A DNA stretch of 64,000 nucleotides from Ignavibacteria bacterium (GTDB taxonomy: Bacteria; Bacteroidota; Ignavibacteria; Kapaibacteriales; UBA961): contig JADJXV010000017.1 in assembly GCA_016720145.1 (NCBI GenBank), forward strand, positions 1 through 64,000. Reading direction: 5' to 3'. Below the pieces are notes generated by a model, which made no database searches, was not told the DNA's origin, and saw nothing but the letters and a program-made list of their open reading frames with translations. The position numbers and the translations under genes are program-made. Position 1 is the stretch's first letter, and every line of letters begins with the position of its first letter. Below are positions 1-10,822 of this stretch, piece by piece.

Positions 1-919
1 GGTGGAGTTTCTTATCCTGCCCATTAGTATAATTGGTCGCCTACTTATAAATTATCTTGTTCCAATTGTCCAATGCTTAATTGTTATCCGACGATACATC
101 AATAACATATACTTGCATAGCTATTGGTTCTTCTGCGTGTCAAATATGATTTCGCAGATAAATGTTGTAATAGATACTGTTTACCCAAACAGCCGATAAA
201 TTTTAAATTATCACGCAAATAAAAAAGTTGCTCCAGATCGACGATTTGATATGGCAAATTACAACTGATGATAATATTGGTTCATTTGGTATAAAAGAAT
301 TTAATGCGAGCATAACTTCTAATTTTAGAATGATGTTTGTAGATTCTTTGATAGGTATTCCTACGATAATGCGTGGTAATGCATTAGATAATACATGGAC
401 ATTAACAAGTCGATCATTCATAAAAGATACTCTTACCACACTTCTAGTTTCAGGTAAAGGAAAAACACCGATCGGTACAGGAGATAGTATAATATCGGTC
501 GCTTTCCAAAGTTACCTACCTGACGTTCTTTCATATAAGACAAGTGATACAGAAATAGATGTCAAAGTATGGTAGGTTGTTTCCCTGCAACAGTTCCAAA
601 TGGATTAGTTACTCTGGAATCATGCTTTATTGAGGGTCGATTAGTTAAATTTTCCCAAGTTGGATATGCACTTTCAGTGAATTTGGATCATCAATATTTA
701 GATGGGATTTCAATTTCATACAAAATTGGTTTAAGTGGTAAAACAACAATTGATATATTTGACTGTGAAGGTAAATTATGTAAACGCCTATTGGACGAAT
801 GCCACGAAAGTGGTGAGTATAAGATTGATCTCTCCGATAAATTTCAAAGTGGATTGTATTTTTGCAAGATAACCTCTGGCCAATATGAAAATACTGTTGG
901 ATTTGTTATTAGTAGATAA
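1..919 (+). pseudogene. Tail of a secreted T9SS cargo protein, broken by frameshifts
   Basis: The gene enters from the left edge. Coding signal moves between all three forward frames: frame 1 near 28-102 reads a WSP...LSCSNCP stretch typical of gliding-motility-type surface proteins, frame 3 continues near 105-150, frame 2 near 150-197, frame 3 again at about 228-570, and frame 2 from about 570 to the stop at 919. The last 80 residues look like a T9SS type A sorting domain (a beta-rich region with YKIGLSGKTTIDIFD, a GEYKIDLS turn and a GLYFCKI strand). At least four indels are needed to make one protein. It was probably exported through the outer membrane and anchored or released by the PorU-type sortase. 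Function of the missing N-terminal part is unknown. Confidence 0.6.
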
Positions 920-1050
920 AATCATTATAAGTTAAATAAAATGAATTAACAAATTAAACAAGTTTATGCCATATCAGTATGAGTTCAACCTCAAAATTTT
1001 AATATGTCTGATAAATCGTCTAATAACCAAGAAATAAAGGAATAATAATA

Positions 1051-1842
1051 ATGGATGTACTCCTTAATGATAAACAAGAAGCAATCAAACAATGGACTGA
1101 AGATCCATGTGGTAAAATAGGAGCAAAAGGATTCGAAGTAGGAACGCAAGAATTTTACGAGCGTGTCAACCAAAATCGTTATATAGAGTATGCCCCATGG
1201 ATGAAAAAAGTGATGGGCTTTACACAGTTCAATGGGAAAAAAATTCTTGAGATTGGTTTTGGTATGGGAACTGATCTTTTCCAATTTGCAATAAATGGGG
1301 CTGAAGTTTCGGAATTGACTTATCACCTATACATTTAGAAATTCTCAAAAACGCTTTGAATTATATGGATTAAAAGCAAATTTACAGCTTGCAGATGCAG
1401 AGAATATGCCATTTGATGATAATAGTTTTGATGCAGTATATAGCTTTGGAGTAATTCACCACACTCCAAATATTCAGAAAACGATAGAGGAGACATATCG
1501 AATATTAAAGCCAGGTGGTCAGGCAATAATATCAGTTTATAATCGCAATTCTGCCCATTACTATTTTTGTTCTTATGGCTAAGTATATACTTTTCCCTAC
1601 GTTTTTAAGGGAGACTTATCGACAAACACTTTCACGAATAGAATTTCGCGAAAGACGACGCTTGTCCTTAGTCATATAGCAGAAAGAACTATGCAAAAGC
1701 GATTTTCAATGTTTAGTGAAGTTATGATAGAGTGTCATCATCTTCATCCACATGATTTGGGACTATTTAAAAATAATACCTACTTCTTGGGTGGAAAATT
1801 GGAGAGTAAAGGTAGTATTTAGTTGCTAAATGTATAAAATAA
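1051..1842 (+). pseudogene. Class I SAM-dependent methyltransferase, multiply frameshifted
   Basis: The ATG at 1051 follows an AGGA ribosome site. The first 85 residues end in the SAM-binding motif I (ILEIGFGMGTD). The frame is then lost near 1310. A GIDLSP-like piece follows in another frame, and a third frame from about 1350 gives LQLADAENMPFDDNSFDAVY, IHHTPN and ILKPGGQAII, the usual methyltransferase 11 motifs. Near 1555 the frame breaks again; later pieces (a LSRIEFRE stretch and HHLHPHDLGLFKN) match the C-terminal part of the same family, with a plausible end at 1842. At least four lesions separate these pieces, so the gene as written is not functional. The substrate is not deducible. 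Confidence 0.65.
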
Positions 1843-1870
1843 AGAATGATTGATTAATTAATTATGGATA

Positions 1871-1912
1871 AGGGTCACGCATACCAATATTGCGTGACCT
1901 TTTTTATTTTTT
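1871..1912 (+). terminator. Rho-independent terminator
   Basis: An 8-bp stem (GGTCACGC at 1873-1880 and GCGTGACC at 1892-1899) is followed by a T-rich run to about 1912. It ends the methyltransferase transcript and lies just before the sigma-factor gene. Confidence 0.85.
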
Positions 1913-1967
1913 AGTGATTTTTTTTTTCTTCTGCAACCTTTTAATCGTTTTTTGCCACTTAACATAC

Positions 1968-2537
1968 ATGAAATCGAATAATACCTTGAAAACATATTCT
2001 GACGATGAACTATTTACCATGTTAGGTGGAACCAAAACTGAATCAGACTGCGGTTTTGGTGAGTTGTATCGTCGTTATTCCTACCGGATTTTTGGTTATT
2101 GTCGTCGTATTATTGGCGATGATAAAGCAGAGGATGTTTGCCAAGAAATTTTTCTTTCATTCTTAGATCATGGAAGAAAACAAACGACTGTCTGTAATGT
2201 TGGATCTTATTTATTTAGAATTGCTCAAAACAAAACACGTCGATTTAAACGTGAAGAAACCAAAGTAGCTTTAGATGAATTCAAAGAAGAGCTTTACAGT
2301 GCAGAGAATCACAATTATGAACAAAAAGAATTAAACCAATTGGTTGTGAATGCGTTAGCTCTGTTGCCAGAGGATCAACGTGAAACATTAGCTCTACAGG
2401 TATATAGTGGAATGAGTTACAAAGATATAGCTGCAGTACGTCAAGTACCTATAAATACAGTAAAAAGCCATATACTGCGCGCAAAAAAACAAATACGAGC
2501 AATATTACTCCCATTCTTTCAAAGCGAGTCAAAGTAA
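1968..2537 (+). CDS. ECF-family RNA polymerase sigma factor
   Basis: About 189 residues, normal for the extracytoplasmic-function sigma-70 family. Region 2 is visible (FGELYRRYSYRIFGYCRRII, then the DDKAEDVCQEIFLSFL core-binding helix). Region 4 is visible near the C-terminus (LLPEDQRETLALQVY, then GMSYKDIAAV and VPINTVKSHILRAKKQI, the -35 recognition helix-turn-helix). The frame is open from 1890, but an upstream start would place the terminator T-run inside the gene and give a hydrophobic tail, so the ATG at 1968 is preferred. The next gene starts 38 bp downstream and looks like its anti-sigma partner. Target promoters are unknown. Confidence 0.9.
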   Translation: MKSNNTLKTYSDDELFTMLGGTKTESDCGFGELYRRYSYRIFGYCRRIIGDDKAEDVCQEIFLSFLDHGRKQTTVCNVGSYLFRIAQNKTRRFKREETKVALDEFKEELYSAENHNYEQKELNQLVVNALALLPEDQRETLALQVYSGMSYKDIAAVRQVPINTVKSHILRAKKQIRAILLPFFQSESK

Positions 2538-2575
2538 AATTATTTCTCGAATGAATGACAATAAATACGATTATT

Positions 2576-3799
2576 ATGGATAATTATCATTACACTCCGT
2601 CCGAACTAATTGATCTTGCATTGGATTGTGAATTGGACACTAGTCAAGCTACCACCTTATTCGAGTTACTCTCACGTGACAATTCGTTACAAGTAGAATT
2701 CCGTCAAGCAGTTGCAATACGCAGAGCTCTTTCTAACGATGTGATAGCCAGCATTCCTTCGCTTGAGTTTACAAATAATTTGTTTCAACGAGCAGGTGTA
2801 GAATTGCCCGTCGAAGCTACTTCTTCAATAACTGCACAATCAGGACTAAAATGGTCGTCACTTGCTGGCACAGCAATCGTATTCTTAGGTATTGGTTTAA
2901 TCATTTCTTTACTGTTAAATCGGTTTTATGATGTCCAAACCAAACTATCTAACTTTCCAGTTTTTCTTCCTAAAATATATACTATGTATGTGGGAAAAGA
3001 AAAAACTCTAACTTCATATAACAATAGTCGACTCTTGAATAATACAGAAAACACCCTCTCACCTTTTCACACACCTACCTATCACCACATACAGAAGGCA
3101 AGTAAAGGTACAACCGATGGCATTACCATTTTGTCCGAAAATAACGAGACAGAGCAATCGGTTGGCCCTGCTTCTGTGGAAATATCCACAATAGTACCTC
3201 AATCAAAACTCAAAACGATCTCAAATAAAATAATTGGAGTTAAAGAAGAATTATCTCGTTTGTTAATGATAGATTATTCTAAGATATCAGAAGATAAATC
3301 AAACACTTCTTTGAATATAGATAAAGGAATCTCATTACAAATAAGAGGAATTTTTGGCGGTATGTTATTTAACAACCAATCATCAGTTGTTCCATCACCT
3401 CCACTAATGAATAACCTAGGAGTAACATTAAAGTATGATTTGAATGAAAATCATACAATTGGTATTGAGGTAGGCCAAGAAAGTTTTCCAAGTATGATTG
3501 AAACAAGCGATGGTCGACTCCAGCCTACTTCAACCATTGCTTGGACAGGTATAATTTATCAATACTCGTTACCAAAAATAAATAAATTAGGAAATTTAAG
3601 ACCCTTCATCCAAACTGTAAGTGGAGGAACGGGATTCGGTCCTATAGCAAAAGGAATTATAGGAGTTAGTCTACCAATTAAAAATAAAATGTCCTTTTTT
3701 ACTGCAGCAGAGGGTACAGTAATGGGGTATAGATATCATTCAAATTGGTACAGTGCCCAAAAAATATCTTTTTGTACAGGTATGATGTTAACTTTTTAA
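2576..3799 (+). CDS. Anti-sigma-like membrane protein with beta-barrel-like C-terminal domain
   Basis: About 407 residues if translation starts at the ATG at 2576; an earlier ATG at 2555 is possible. Residues 1-75 form a small soluble domain (SELIDLALDCELDTSQATTL), as in short anti-sigma domains. One membrane helix lies near residues 90-110 (SLAGTAIVFLGIGLIISLLL). A long Ser/Thr/Asn-rich linker follows. The last 150 residues are rich in alternating hydrophobic and aromatic strands and Gly, ending in Phe, and resemble an outer-membrane beta-barrel family protein. Its position right after the ECF sigma gene suggests that it controls that factor. No zinc-binding HxxxCxxC motif is seen. The role is inferred, not recognised by family. 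Confidence 0.6.
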   Translation: MDNYHYTPSELIDLALDCELDTSQATTLFELLSRDNSLQVEFRQAVAIRRALSNDVIASIPSLEFTNNLFQRAGVELPVEATSSITAQSGLKWSSLAGTAIVFLGIGLIISLLLNRFYDVQTKLSNFPVFLPKIYTMYVGKEKTLTSYNNSRLLNNTENTLSPFHTPTYHHIQKASKGTTDGITILSENNETEQSVGPASVEISTIVPQSKLKTISNKIIGVKEELSRLLMIDYSKISEDKSNTSLNIDKGISLQIRGIFGGMLFNNQSSVVPSPPLMNNLGVTLKYDLNENHTIGIEVGQESFPSMIETSDGRLQPTSTIAWTGIIYQYSLPKINKLGNLRPFIQTVSGGTGFGPIAKGIIGVSLPIKNKMSFFTAAEGTVMGYRYHSNWYSAQKISFCTGMMLTF

Positions 3800-3821
3800 A
3801 TATATTATTATTATAAGGGAA

Positions 3822-5289
3822 ATGAATATGTATAATTATCTTAGATACATCTTAGTATCGTGTATTATTGGTATTGTGGTTTTAGTCAGTGCTTGTAAAG
3901 AGAAACTTCCTGTAGAAGATGGATCTGAACCAATTGATTTAAATGCTACTACTGTACAACTTGATTCTAATTTAGTTGCGTTTTGGGATTTTGACGATAA
4001 TACAGCTAAAGATAAAACTGGACATGGTTTCGACGGGATTCTGAAGGCTAATTTTTCTACACCTTCCGAAGGGACTAAAGGTAGTGGCTTAAAATTCAAT
4101 GGTGTTGACAACTGGTTCGAAGTAGAAGATAACGGAAAAAACTGATAGAATCAGGAAACGCAACTACAATTACTGCATGGGTAAAAAAAATACACAAGGC
4201 TTTGCGGCTATAATGACAAAGTGGGATGCAGATAGTTATCCATATGGCTCAGACTGGTGGTTTGGCTTATTCGACGGTGAAATTCATTTTACAAACAATG
4301 GTGATGGATGTGGTCGATATTGTCCTGATAAAATGAGTACCGGATTAAATATATCAAATAATGATTGGACTATGATTGGTGTTATTATTACAGACAATAA
4401 ACTTTATTACATTAAAAACGGTAAAATTACAGATACAGATCAAGGTAATTATCGTTTTAATAATAGTACTTCTCATATTCGATTTGGTAAACAAAACAAC
4501 AAAACAATTGGGAATGAAAGTTGGTTCAATGGTAGCCTTGATGAAGTACGAGTTTATAATAGAGCTCTTAATAAGACAGAACTTGAAAAAATATATCTGA
4601 TGTTTGAAAATCAACCTGAGATAGATTCATTACCACCATTGGTTAATATTCCTGATTTACTAGCAAGATGGAGTTTTAATGATTTTACGGCTAGAACAAT
4701 ACAGGGAACGGTATGATGGAAATAAATAGAAAGTTTTCAATTTTCAGATGGCATTCGAAGCAAGGCAATGAATTTTTACACAGATGGATCATGGATTGAT
4801 TTAGGGAATAAACAACTACTTACATCGGGTAAAGATATGACGATCATTATGTGGGTACGACCCACGAGTGTAAACGGATTCCATGCAATTTTAACAAAGT
4901 GGGAAGTTGAAAATAAGCCAACTGGGTTAGATTGGTGGTTCGGAATATACGGTGGAGAGATTCATTTTACAAATAATGCAACAGGATGTGGTAGCTATTG
5001 TCCTAATAAAATGAGCAATGGACTCGGTATTCCATCTAACGAATGGACTATGATAGGTGTGGTTATTACAAATAACACAGTTTATTACATTAAAAACGGT
5101 AAAATACATGATCAAGATAATGGGAATTACTCATTTACTCATTCATCTGCTAAAATTCGTTTTGGGAGACAAAATGGGGTAGTTATTGGAAATGAAAGTT
5201 GGTATAGAGGCAGTTTGGATGAGGCTTGTGTTTTTAATCGTGCACTTTCAGAAGATGAACTAATGATCTTATATACAAATAAACAATAA
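3822..5289 (+). pseudogene. Lipoprotein with two LamG/concanavalin A-like domains, frameshifted
   Basis: The N-terminus is a lipoprotein signal (hydrophobic stretch ending VLVSAC). Two LamG-type jelly-roll domains follow, each with the pattern LVAFWDFDD or LARWSFNDF, then DWWFG, GEIHFTNN, and a final GSLDEVRVYNRAL or GSLDEACVFNRAL. The two domains are about 60-70% alike by eye, so they are an internal duplication. The frame breaks near 4140 (in a run of A), again near 4180 (run of A in AAAAAAA), and near 4700-4760. Without these lesions the protein would be about 485 residues. It was probably a surface carbohydrate- or protein-binding lipoprotein, and it lies downstream of the sigma/anti-sigma pair. 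Confidence 0.65.
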
Positions 5290-5317
5290 AGCTATAAAGA
5301 ATACCGTAACGTATAAA

Positions 5318-5350
5318 AACCACTTGAATGTTTTTCAAGTGGTTTTTTTA
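5318..5350 (+). terminator. Rho-independent terminator
   Basis: A 10-bp stem (AACCACTTGA at 5318-5327 and TCAAGTGGTT at 5335-5344) is followed by a T run. It ends the LamG gene. Confidence 0.85.
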
Positions 5351-5419
5351 TTCAAATTATCCATCAAATAAATTCGTCATGTCCTCAGCTCAAATGTTTA
5401 ATAAATGAAAGATAATCTC

Positions 5420-6726
5420 ATGAACCTCCAAAAACTTACTCTCAAAAGCCAAGAAGCCCTTCAAACGGCACAAGAAATTGCAGCAAATTATAATAATCAA
5501 GCTATTGAACCCATTCACTTGCTGGCTGCACTCGTTCAAGATTCTACCGGAATTATCCCACCTCTGCTCCTCAAGCTTGGTGCAAATATGAATTACCTCA
5601 AAATTAAAATTAACGAACAAATTGAATCCCTTCCCAAATCATCCGGGTCGAATGTTAATCATTACCTCTCCTCAGGCTTATCGTCTGTCTTAGAAGTCGC
5701 TCTCAAAGCAGCTACTGCTCTTAAAGATGAGTATGTGAGTACCGAACATATCTTAATTGCACTGACCGAACAAAAATCAAATGCTTCTCAACTTCTCCGT
5801 GACCAAGGAGTAAACAATGAATCATTCCTGAAAGTTCTCGCAGAATTCAGAGGGGACAGACGGGTTACTGACCAAAATCCTGAAGATAAGTATCAATCAT
5901 TACGACGGTATGGGAGGATTCTCAATGATGAAGCTCGCAAAGGTAAAATAGACCCCGTAATCGGTAGGGAAGATGAAGTGCGACGAGTTCTGCAAGTGCT
6001 GTCACGACGGACAAAGAATAATCCCGTTCTTATTGGCGAGCCCGGCGTCGGTAAAACTGCAATTGTCGAGGGGATCGCTCAACGTATAGTCTCAGGTGAC
6101 GTTCCGGAATCTCTCAAAACTAAGACCATCGTCGCTCTTGATATGGGCTCCCTCGTTGCCGGTACTAGTTTTCGTGGACAGTTCGAAGAGCGTCTCAAAG
6201 CAGTGATTAAAGAAGTAACGGATTCCGATGGAGAATATATCCTGTTTATTGATGAACTCCATACTCTCATAGGTGCGGGTGCTACTTCCGGCAGCATGGA
6301 CGCAGCAAATATCCTTAAACCTGCTCTCGCACGAGGCGATTTACACTGCATTGGAGCTACCACACTAGATGAATATCAAAAACATATCGAAAAAGATCCT
6401 GCTCTAGAACGCCGTTTCCAAAAAGTAACAGTCGATGAGCCAACAATTGATGACACAATATCCATATTACGTGGTCTCAAAGAACGGTACGAAGTTCATC
6501 ACGGTGTACGCATCACGGATTCGGCAATCGTAGCAGCAGCTCAGCTATCTTCACGATACATCACTGACCGTTTCTTGCCTGATAAAGCTATAGATCTCGT
6601 TGATGAAGCAGCAAGTAAGCTACGATTGAAATCGACTCCATGCCCGAAGAACTCGACTCCATCGAACGCAAAATCCGCCAGCTTGAAATCGAACGAGAAG
6701 CAATGCTGAGGGGAGCTGAATGTTAA
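5420..6726 (+). pseudogene. clpB: ClpB disaggregase, truncated after the first ATPase domain
   Basis: Residues 1-145 are the ClpB N-domain (two Clp_N repeats). NBD1 follows with the Walker A box GEPGVGKT near residue 206 and the Walker B box ILFIDE. The sensor and arm region IGATTLDEYQKHIEKDPALERRFQ is intact. At about 6628 one G appears lost (TTGAAA where TTGGAA is expected), which throws the frame to a stop at 6709. In the restored frame the start of the middle-domain coiled coil (PEELDSIERKIRQLEIEREAML) is read and then stops at 6726. The rest of the coiled coil and the whole of NBD2 are absent: about 430 residues against about 860 in the family. A protein from this gene should not disaggregate on its own. 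The start at 5420 (MNLQKLTLKSQEAL) fits the family; an in-frame ATG at 5405 is an alternative. Confidence 0.85.
6637..6707 (+). repeat. Copy A of a 71-bp duplicated clpB segment
   Basis: It matches 8701-8771 at 69 of 71 positions, with 62 identical bases at 6646-6707. It encodes the first part of the ClpB middle domain. Similarity continues more weakly for about 24 bp beyond the clpB match in both copies. Confidence 0.95.
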
Positions 6727-6870
6727 TATATAAGCATACTACAGACTATGTAGGTTGATTTGCAGAAAATACATCATCTATCTACCTGATATTAAAGATT
6801 GTTAAGGTGCTTGATCGTGAAAATATGTTAAATTTGAGTTATGATGAACGTTGAATAGATAAGCAAACAA

Positions 6871-8608
6871 TTAGTTCTTAATGAACATTGCATGATATGT
6901 CAATTCATTTTCTAATAAATAAATTAAGTACACTGAAGACGACAGATTGCTAGTATCGAAATTAAATGAATCTCCGTTAAAATCATCTTTTTCAAATACC
7001 AATTGCCCTAAGATGTTGAATATTTTTAAATTCCCATGGATAATAGTCTTTGTCAAATCTAAGTTAATAAAATTAGTGCTCGGATTTGGGTAGGTTAGAA
7101 AAATACTTTGATTAGGTAATCTTTCTACAGGACTGAATTTTTTTATAAATATGTCGTGGGAGCCGGATGATGCTAATTTATTGGGAAGATTATCGGTTAA
7201 ATTAAAAATCTCCAACTCCTTCGAAATAACCAATAGAATAAATATTCATGCTTGGATCTACCAATAAATCAATTCCAAAATCATCGAGGACTCCACCCAT
7301 TCTTTCAGACCAGATAAAATTAGCAGATGAATCAAGTTTTGAAATAAATATATCATCTTGACCTACAGATTCTAAAATATGTACTTCAGGTCCTGGATCA
7401 AAATCAACCGAACCACTGAACCAACCCATTGAATAAATATTTCCTGAATTATCGAGTACCAATGAACTGACTGCATCTGATGAATCCCCTCCTAATTGTT
7501 TAGCCCAAATAAAGTTACCTTGTGAATCTAATTTACAAATAAAACCATCATTTTCACCAATCGTAGTTAAAGTGGTTATATTAGTTCCCGGATCAAAGTC
7601 AACAGTTTCGCTAAAAAGGCCAGCAGTATATACATTCCCTTTTACATCAACAGCTATTGAATAAGCGATATCTCTTGAAGAGCCACCCATTTGTTTTACC
7701 CAAATCAAATTACCTGACGAATCTAACTTAGAAACAAATATATCACGACTTGATACTGATGTTAATAAAAGTGTATCAATTCCGGGATCAAATTCAGAAA
7801 TTCCAATAAATGATCCTGTTGAATATATATTTCCAATTATATCTACTTTAAGAGAATGTAGTAAATCATCAGACGTACCACCCATTTGCTTAGCCCAAAT
7901 AAAATTACCCGATTCGTTTAATTTTACAATAAATATATCATAGCCATTATCCAATCCTGCTGCAGACATGTTGAAAACTAATTCTCCGGGATCAAAATCT
8001 GCTACATCTCTAAAATACCCAGCAATATAAATTTGCCCTGATAAATCAACGACCAAGGAAGAGAGTTGCTCAATAGAATTACCTCCCATTCTTTTGGTCC
8101 AGAGAAAATTTCCAAGAGAATCAAGTTTCGTTACAAAAATATCATAGTCACCAACTGAAGTTAGATTATGGGCTCCTGAATTAGGATTGAAGTCAACAGT
8201 TCCTTTGAAAAAACCGGCAGTGTAAACATTACAATTTGCATCAATGGCAATGGCGTATCCTCCATCATTTAAGTCACCGCCCATTTGCTTAACCCATAAT
8301 AAATTACCGCTCTTGTCTAGTTTGGCAACAAATATATCTGATGCGCCAGCTGATATCAAATATACTGTTCTTACACCTTCACCAAACCGTGCTCGACCTT
8401 GAAACCATCCTGTGATATAAACATTTCCATTCAAATCTAAAGCAATAGAGTTTCCCTCATCCATCAGGGTGCCACCCATATTCTTAGCCCAATAAAATTT
8501 GGATAGTTGTGCATTTACTTGAGTAGATATAAAAAAGCCAACGAGTAAAAGTATTACCATAGCTTTTAAACAAACAATAACTGACTGGTTTCGGCACATT
8601 ATAGACAA
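6871..8608 (-). pseudogene. Secreted SBBP-repeat beta-propeller protein with T9SS sorting tail, one frameshift
   Basis: The N-terminus is a signal peptide ending STQVNAQ. Seven to eight repeats of about 55-60 residues follow, each with FxWAKQMGG, an S/A-rich turn, G(N/Q)IYxxGxF, VDFDPG and DIFVSKLDSSGN. This is the SBBP (beta-propeller) repeat common in T9SS cargo. Near 7205 an extra T in a T5 run shifts the frame; the next frame completes the last repeat (SGSHDIFIKKF) and a T9SS type A sorting domain (TYPNPSTNFINLDLT...IFNILGQLV...SSVYLIYLLEN). The restored length is about 578 residues. The gene is opposite in strand to clpB and is flanked by the two copies of the clpB duplication. Confidence 0.75.
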
Positions 8609-8700
8609 GTCCCAGTATAATATGACAACGTAATTTTATACAAAACTAAACATAATACTTTATCACTCCAAATGTTGTGATTTTCCTAGGTTACAGCAAT

Positions 8701-8771
8701 TCCTTGCCAGAAGAACTCGACTCCATCGAACGCAAAATCCGCCAGCTTGAAATCGAACGAGAAGCAATGCT
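8701..8771 (+). repeat. Copy B of the duplicated clpB segment
   Basis: This is an isolated scrap of clpB reading frame that reads SLPEELDSIERKIRQLEIER and ends RELNSNS then a TGA. No clpB sequence flanks it. It differs from copy A at two positions (8704 and 8709). Confidence 0.95.
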
Positions 8772-8879
8772 TAGAGAATTGAATTCTAATAGTTGAAAGT
8801 AGCTATAGCAATCTATTATCTGGTAATTCAATGGTTGACTACTCGCATATTGACGTAAGATTTGACTTCTTCACACCTC

Positions 8880-10613
8880 TTACTTGCTCGAAAACCACGA
8901 ATTCTTTAGCACTACCCGCGCCATCGCATCCAGCGGATAATTGCGCACATTCGGCTGTAGCATTCTGTAGTGCATCTCGTAGAAAAGCATTATCGCCGGA
9001 GCGTCATTCATGGCTATGCTTTCCGCTGAGCGATAATAACGCATTCGTTCCGTAACATCTGTCGTGGCAACCGCATTTGCTAATGCCTCACTCGCCGCAG
9101 GATTCGAATATCGCGTACTGTTCGGATAGCTCGGCTCATTCTCATTCACCGGTACAAGCGCTCCGTCAAGCAAATTGATGAAATTCTCTGCATCTGGATA
9201 ATCACCGTACCACCGTGTTCCCCAAAAATTCAACTTGCCTTGCTCTGCTAGCGCAAGTAACTCCGCAAACTGCACGGTCTTAATCTCTACCCTCACATTC
9301 AATGCCTCGTCAAGCATCTTCTGCACCGCTTCTGCTACCTGCACAAGGCGTGGCTCTGGATATATATGTAATTGCACTACCGGAAAACTCTTGCCATTGG
9401 GAAATCCCGCCCTCGTCATAAAGTCTCGTGCCTTCGCTAGATCTAAGCCGAATCCCGGAATAGAATCAGTAGAATAATTCGGCATTACAGGTGGTGTAAT
9501 ACCATGAAATGCAGGCGAATATGGAGCATTACGCAATACATACCGGACGATCTTATCTCGGTCGATTGCCAGTGAAAATGCCCGACGCACATCGACATTG
9601 TTGAATGGCGGCTTGGTACATAAAAAGTCCAAAAACCACGTACACATCGCCGGCTGCTTCTGAAAAATATACTTGTCGTATGGCGGCTTTGGGTTGCGAC
9701 CTGCATCCATCACATTATCCAAAAACTCAGTCGGAATCGTAAAACATTCTTCCAAATTTCCTTTTGAAAATTCCTGCAACTGAATCTTGTCGTCCTTAAT
9801 AAAACTCACAAACAGATTGTCAAAAAAAGGAAGCCGATTCCCTGCCTTATCATGCTGCCAATATTTAGGGTTACGCCGCATCGTCATCTGCCGGTCATGT
9901 TCCCATTTCTCAAAAACAAACGGTCCTGTTCCCACCGGATTCTGAAAGAAATCAGCACCATATTTTTCAACTGCTTCCCTCGGCACCACACATCCAAGCG
10001 AATTGGCAAGTGTGAGTAAAAATGGAGCACTCGGTCGCAAAAGCTCAATCTCGAGCGTCGAATCGTTCACTGCACGTATGCCACTGACCGACATGACACT
10101 TGCGCGCTTTTCAAGTTGTGCTGTGTAATACTCTGTAGCACCGACTACCCGATCTTTGAATGCCCAAAAATGCACTGAACGTGTGCCAGGATCACAACAT
10201 CGCTTGAGCGAATACTCCACATCACGCGCTACCATCTTGCGCCCGATACCATTCGGAAAACATGGATTGTCGTGAAAATAGACGTCCGTTCGAAGGTGAA
10301 ATGTATATAATTTTCCGTCAGTAGATATCTCCCAACTCATTGCTAATTCAGGGATTGAGTTGAGTGAAGAATCAAATGAAATCAATCTGTCATACACCTG
10401 CAATGCCAGATCATCGGCAAGCTTGCTGTTGATAATCACAGGGTCGAGACCGTTTGGATTGCCACGTACCATATTTATCCTGTAAGTTCCGCCGTAGAAT
10501 TTACCATCCTTTGCCGCACGGAGCGAAGTTTGCTCTTGTTTTGGACAACCATAAAAAAGTCCGGCAAACAGCAGTACATATATCGTTAAAAACGCAGATT
10601 TTGAAGTAATCAT
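8880..10613 (-). CDS. ABC transporter substrate-binding lipoprotein (family 5, oligopeptide type)
   Basis: 577 residues, normal for the DppA/OppA SBP_bac_5 family. The signal peptide ends in a lipobox (GLFYGC). The SBP_bac_5 core follows: YRINMVRGNPNGLDPVIINS, LADDLALQVYDRLI, LYTFHLRTDVYFHDNP, ARDVEYSLKRC, and later VRRAFSLAIDRDKIVRYVL and the FWGTRWYGDYPDAENF region. It should capture peptides or related solutes outside the inner membrane. No permease or ATPase genes lie next to it, so its transporter partners are elsewhere. Its codon use is richer in G and C than the broken genes to its left. Confidence 0.9.
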   Translation of the reverse strand: MITSKSAFLTIYVLLFAGLFYGCPKQEQTSLRAAKDGKFYGGTYRINMVRGNPNGLDPVIINSKLADDLALQVYDRLISFDSSLNSIPELAMSWEISTDGKLYTFHLRTDVYFHDNPCFPNGIGRKMVARDVEYSLKRCCDPGTRSVHFWAFKDRVVGATEYYTAQLEKRASVMSVSGIRAVNDSTLEIELLRPSAPFLLTLANSLGCVVPREAVEKYGADFFQNPVGTGPFVFEKWEHDRQMTMRRNPKYWQHDKAGNRLPFFDNLFVSFIKDDKIQLQEFSKGNLEECFTIPTEFLDNVMDAGRNPKPPYDKYIFQKQPAMCTWFLDFLCTKPPFNNVDVRRAFSLAIDRDKIVRYVLRNAPYSPAFHGITPPVMPNYSTDSIPGFGLDLAKARDFMTRAGFPNGKSFPVVQLHIYPEPRLVQVAEAVQKMLDEALNVRVEIKTVQFAELLALAEQGKLNFWGTRWYGDYPDAENFINLLDGALVPVNENEPSYPNSTRYSNPAASEALANAVATTDVTERMRYYRSAESIAMNDAPAIMLFYEMHYRMLQPNVRNYPLDAMARVVLKNSWFSSK

Positions 10614-10822
10614 AGATAGCCAGGAATAAAATTAAAAGAATTGAATCAATACGATATGTGGAGTTATGTGTCTTGTACATATATACATGAAGAGTTCTAC
10701 CTTTGAACATAGGACTGTAGAGTTTAAATTTACCAGAGAAGTGATAGATCCTGAAAATACGAAGCTATTTACTCACCGGCTCAATTGAACTACTTTCAAT
10801 ATAATCTATGGTAAACGGAAAG

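Noticed and set aside
2..199. An open frame of 65 codons at the left edge
   Set aside because: Other frames here carry the T9SS-type motifs (LSCSNCP), so this frame is a shadow over most of its length.
8831..9055. Plus-strand open frames over the 8880-10613 gene
   Set aside because: They are antisense shadows of the substrate-binding protein and show no family motifs.
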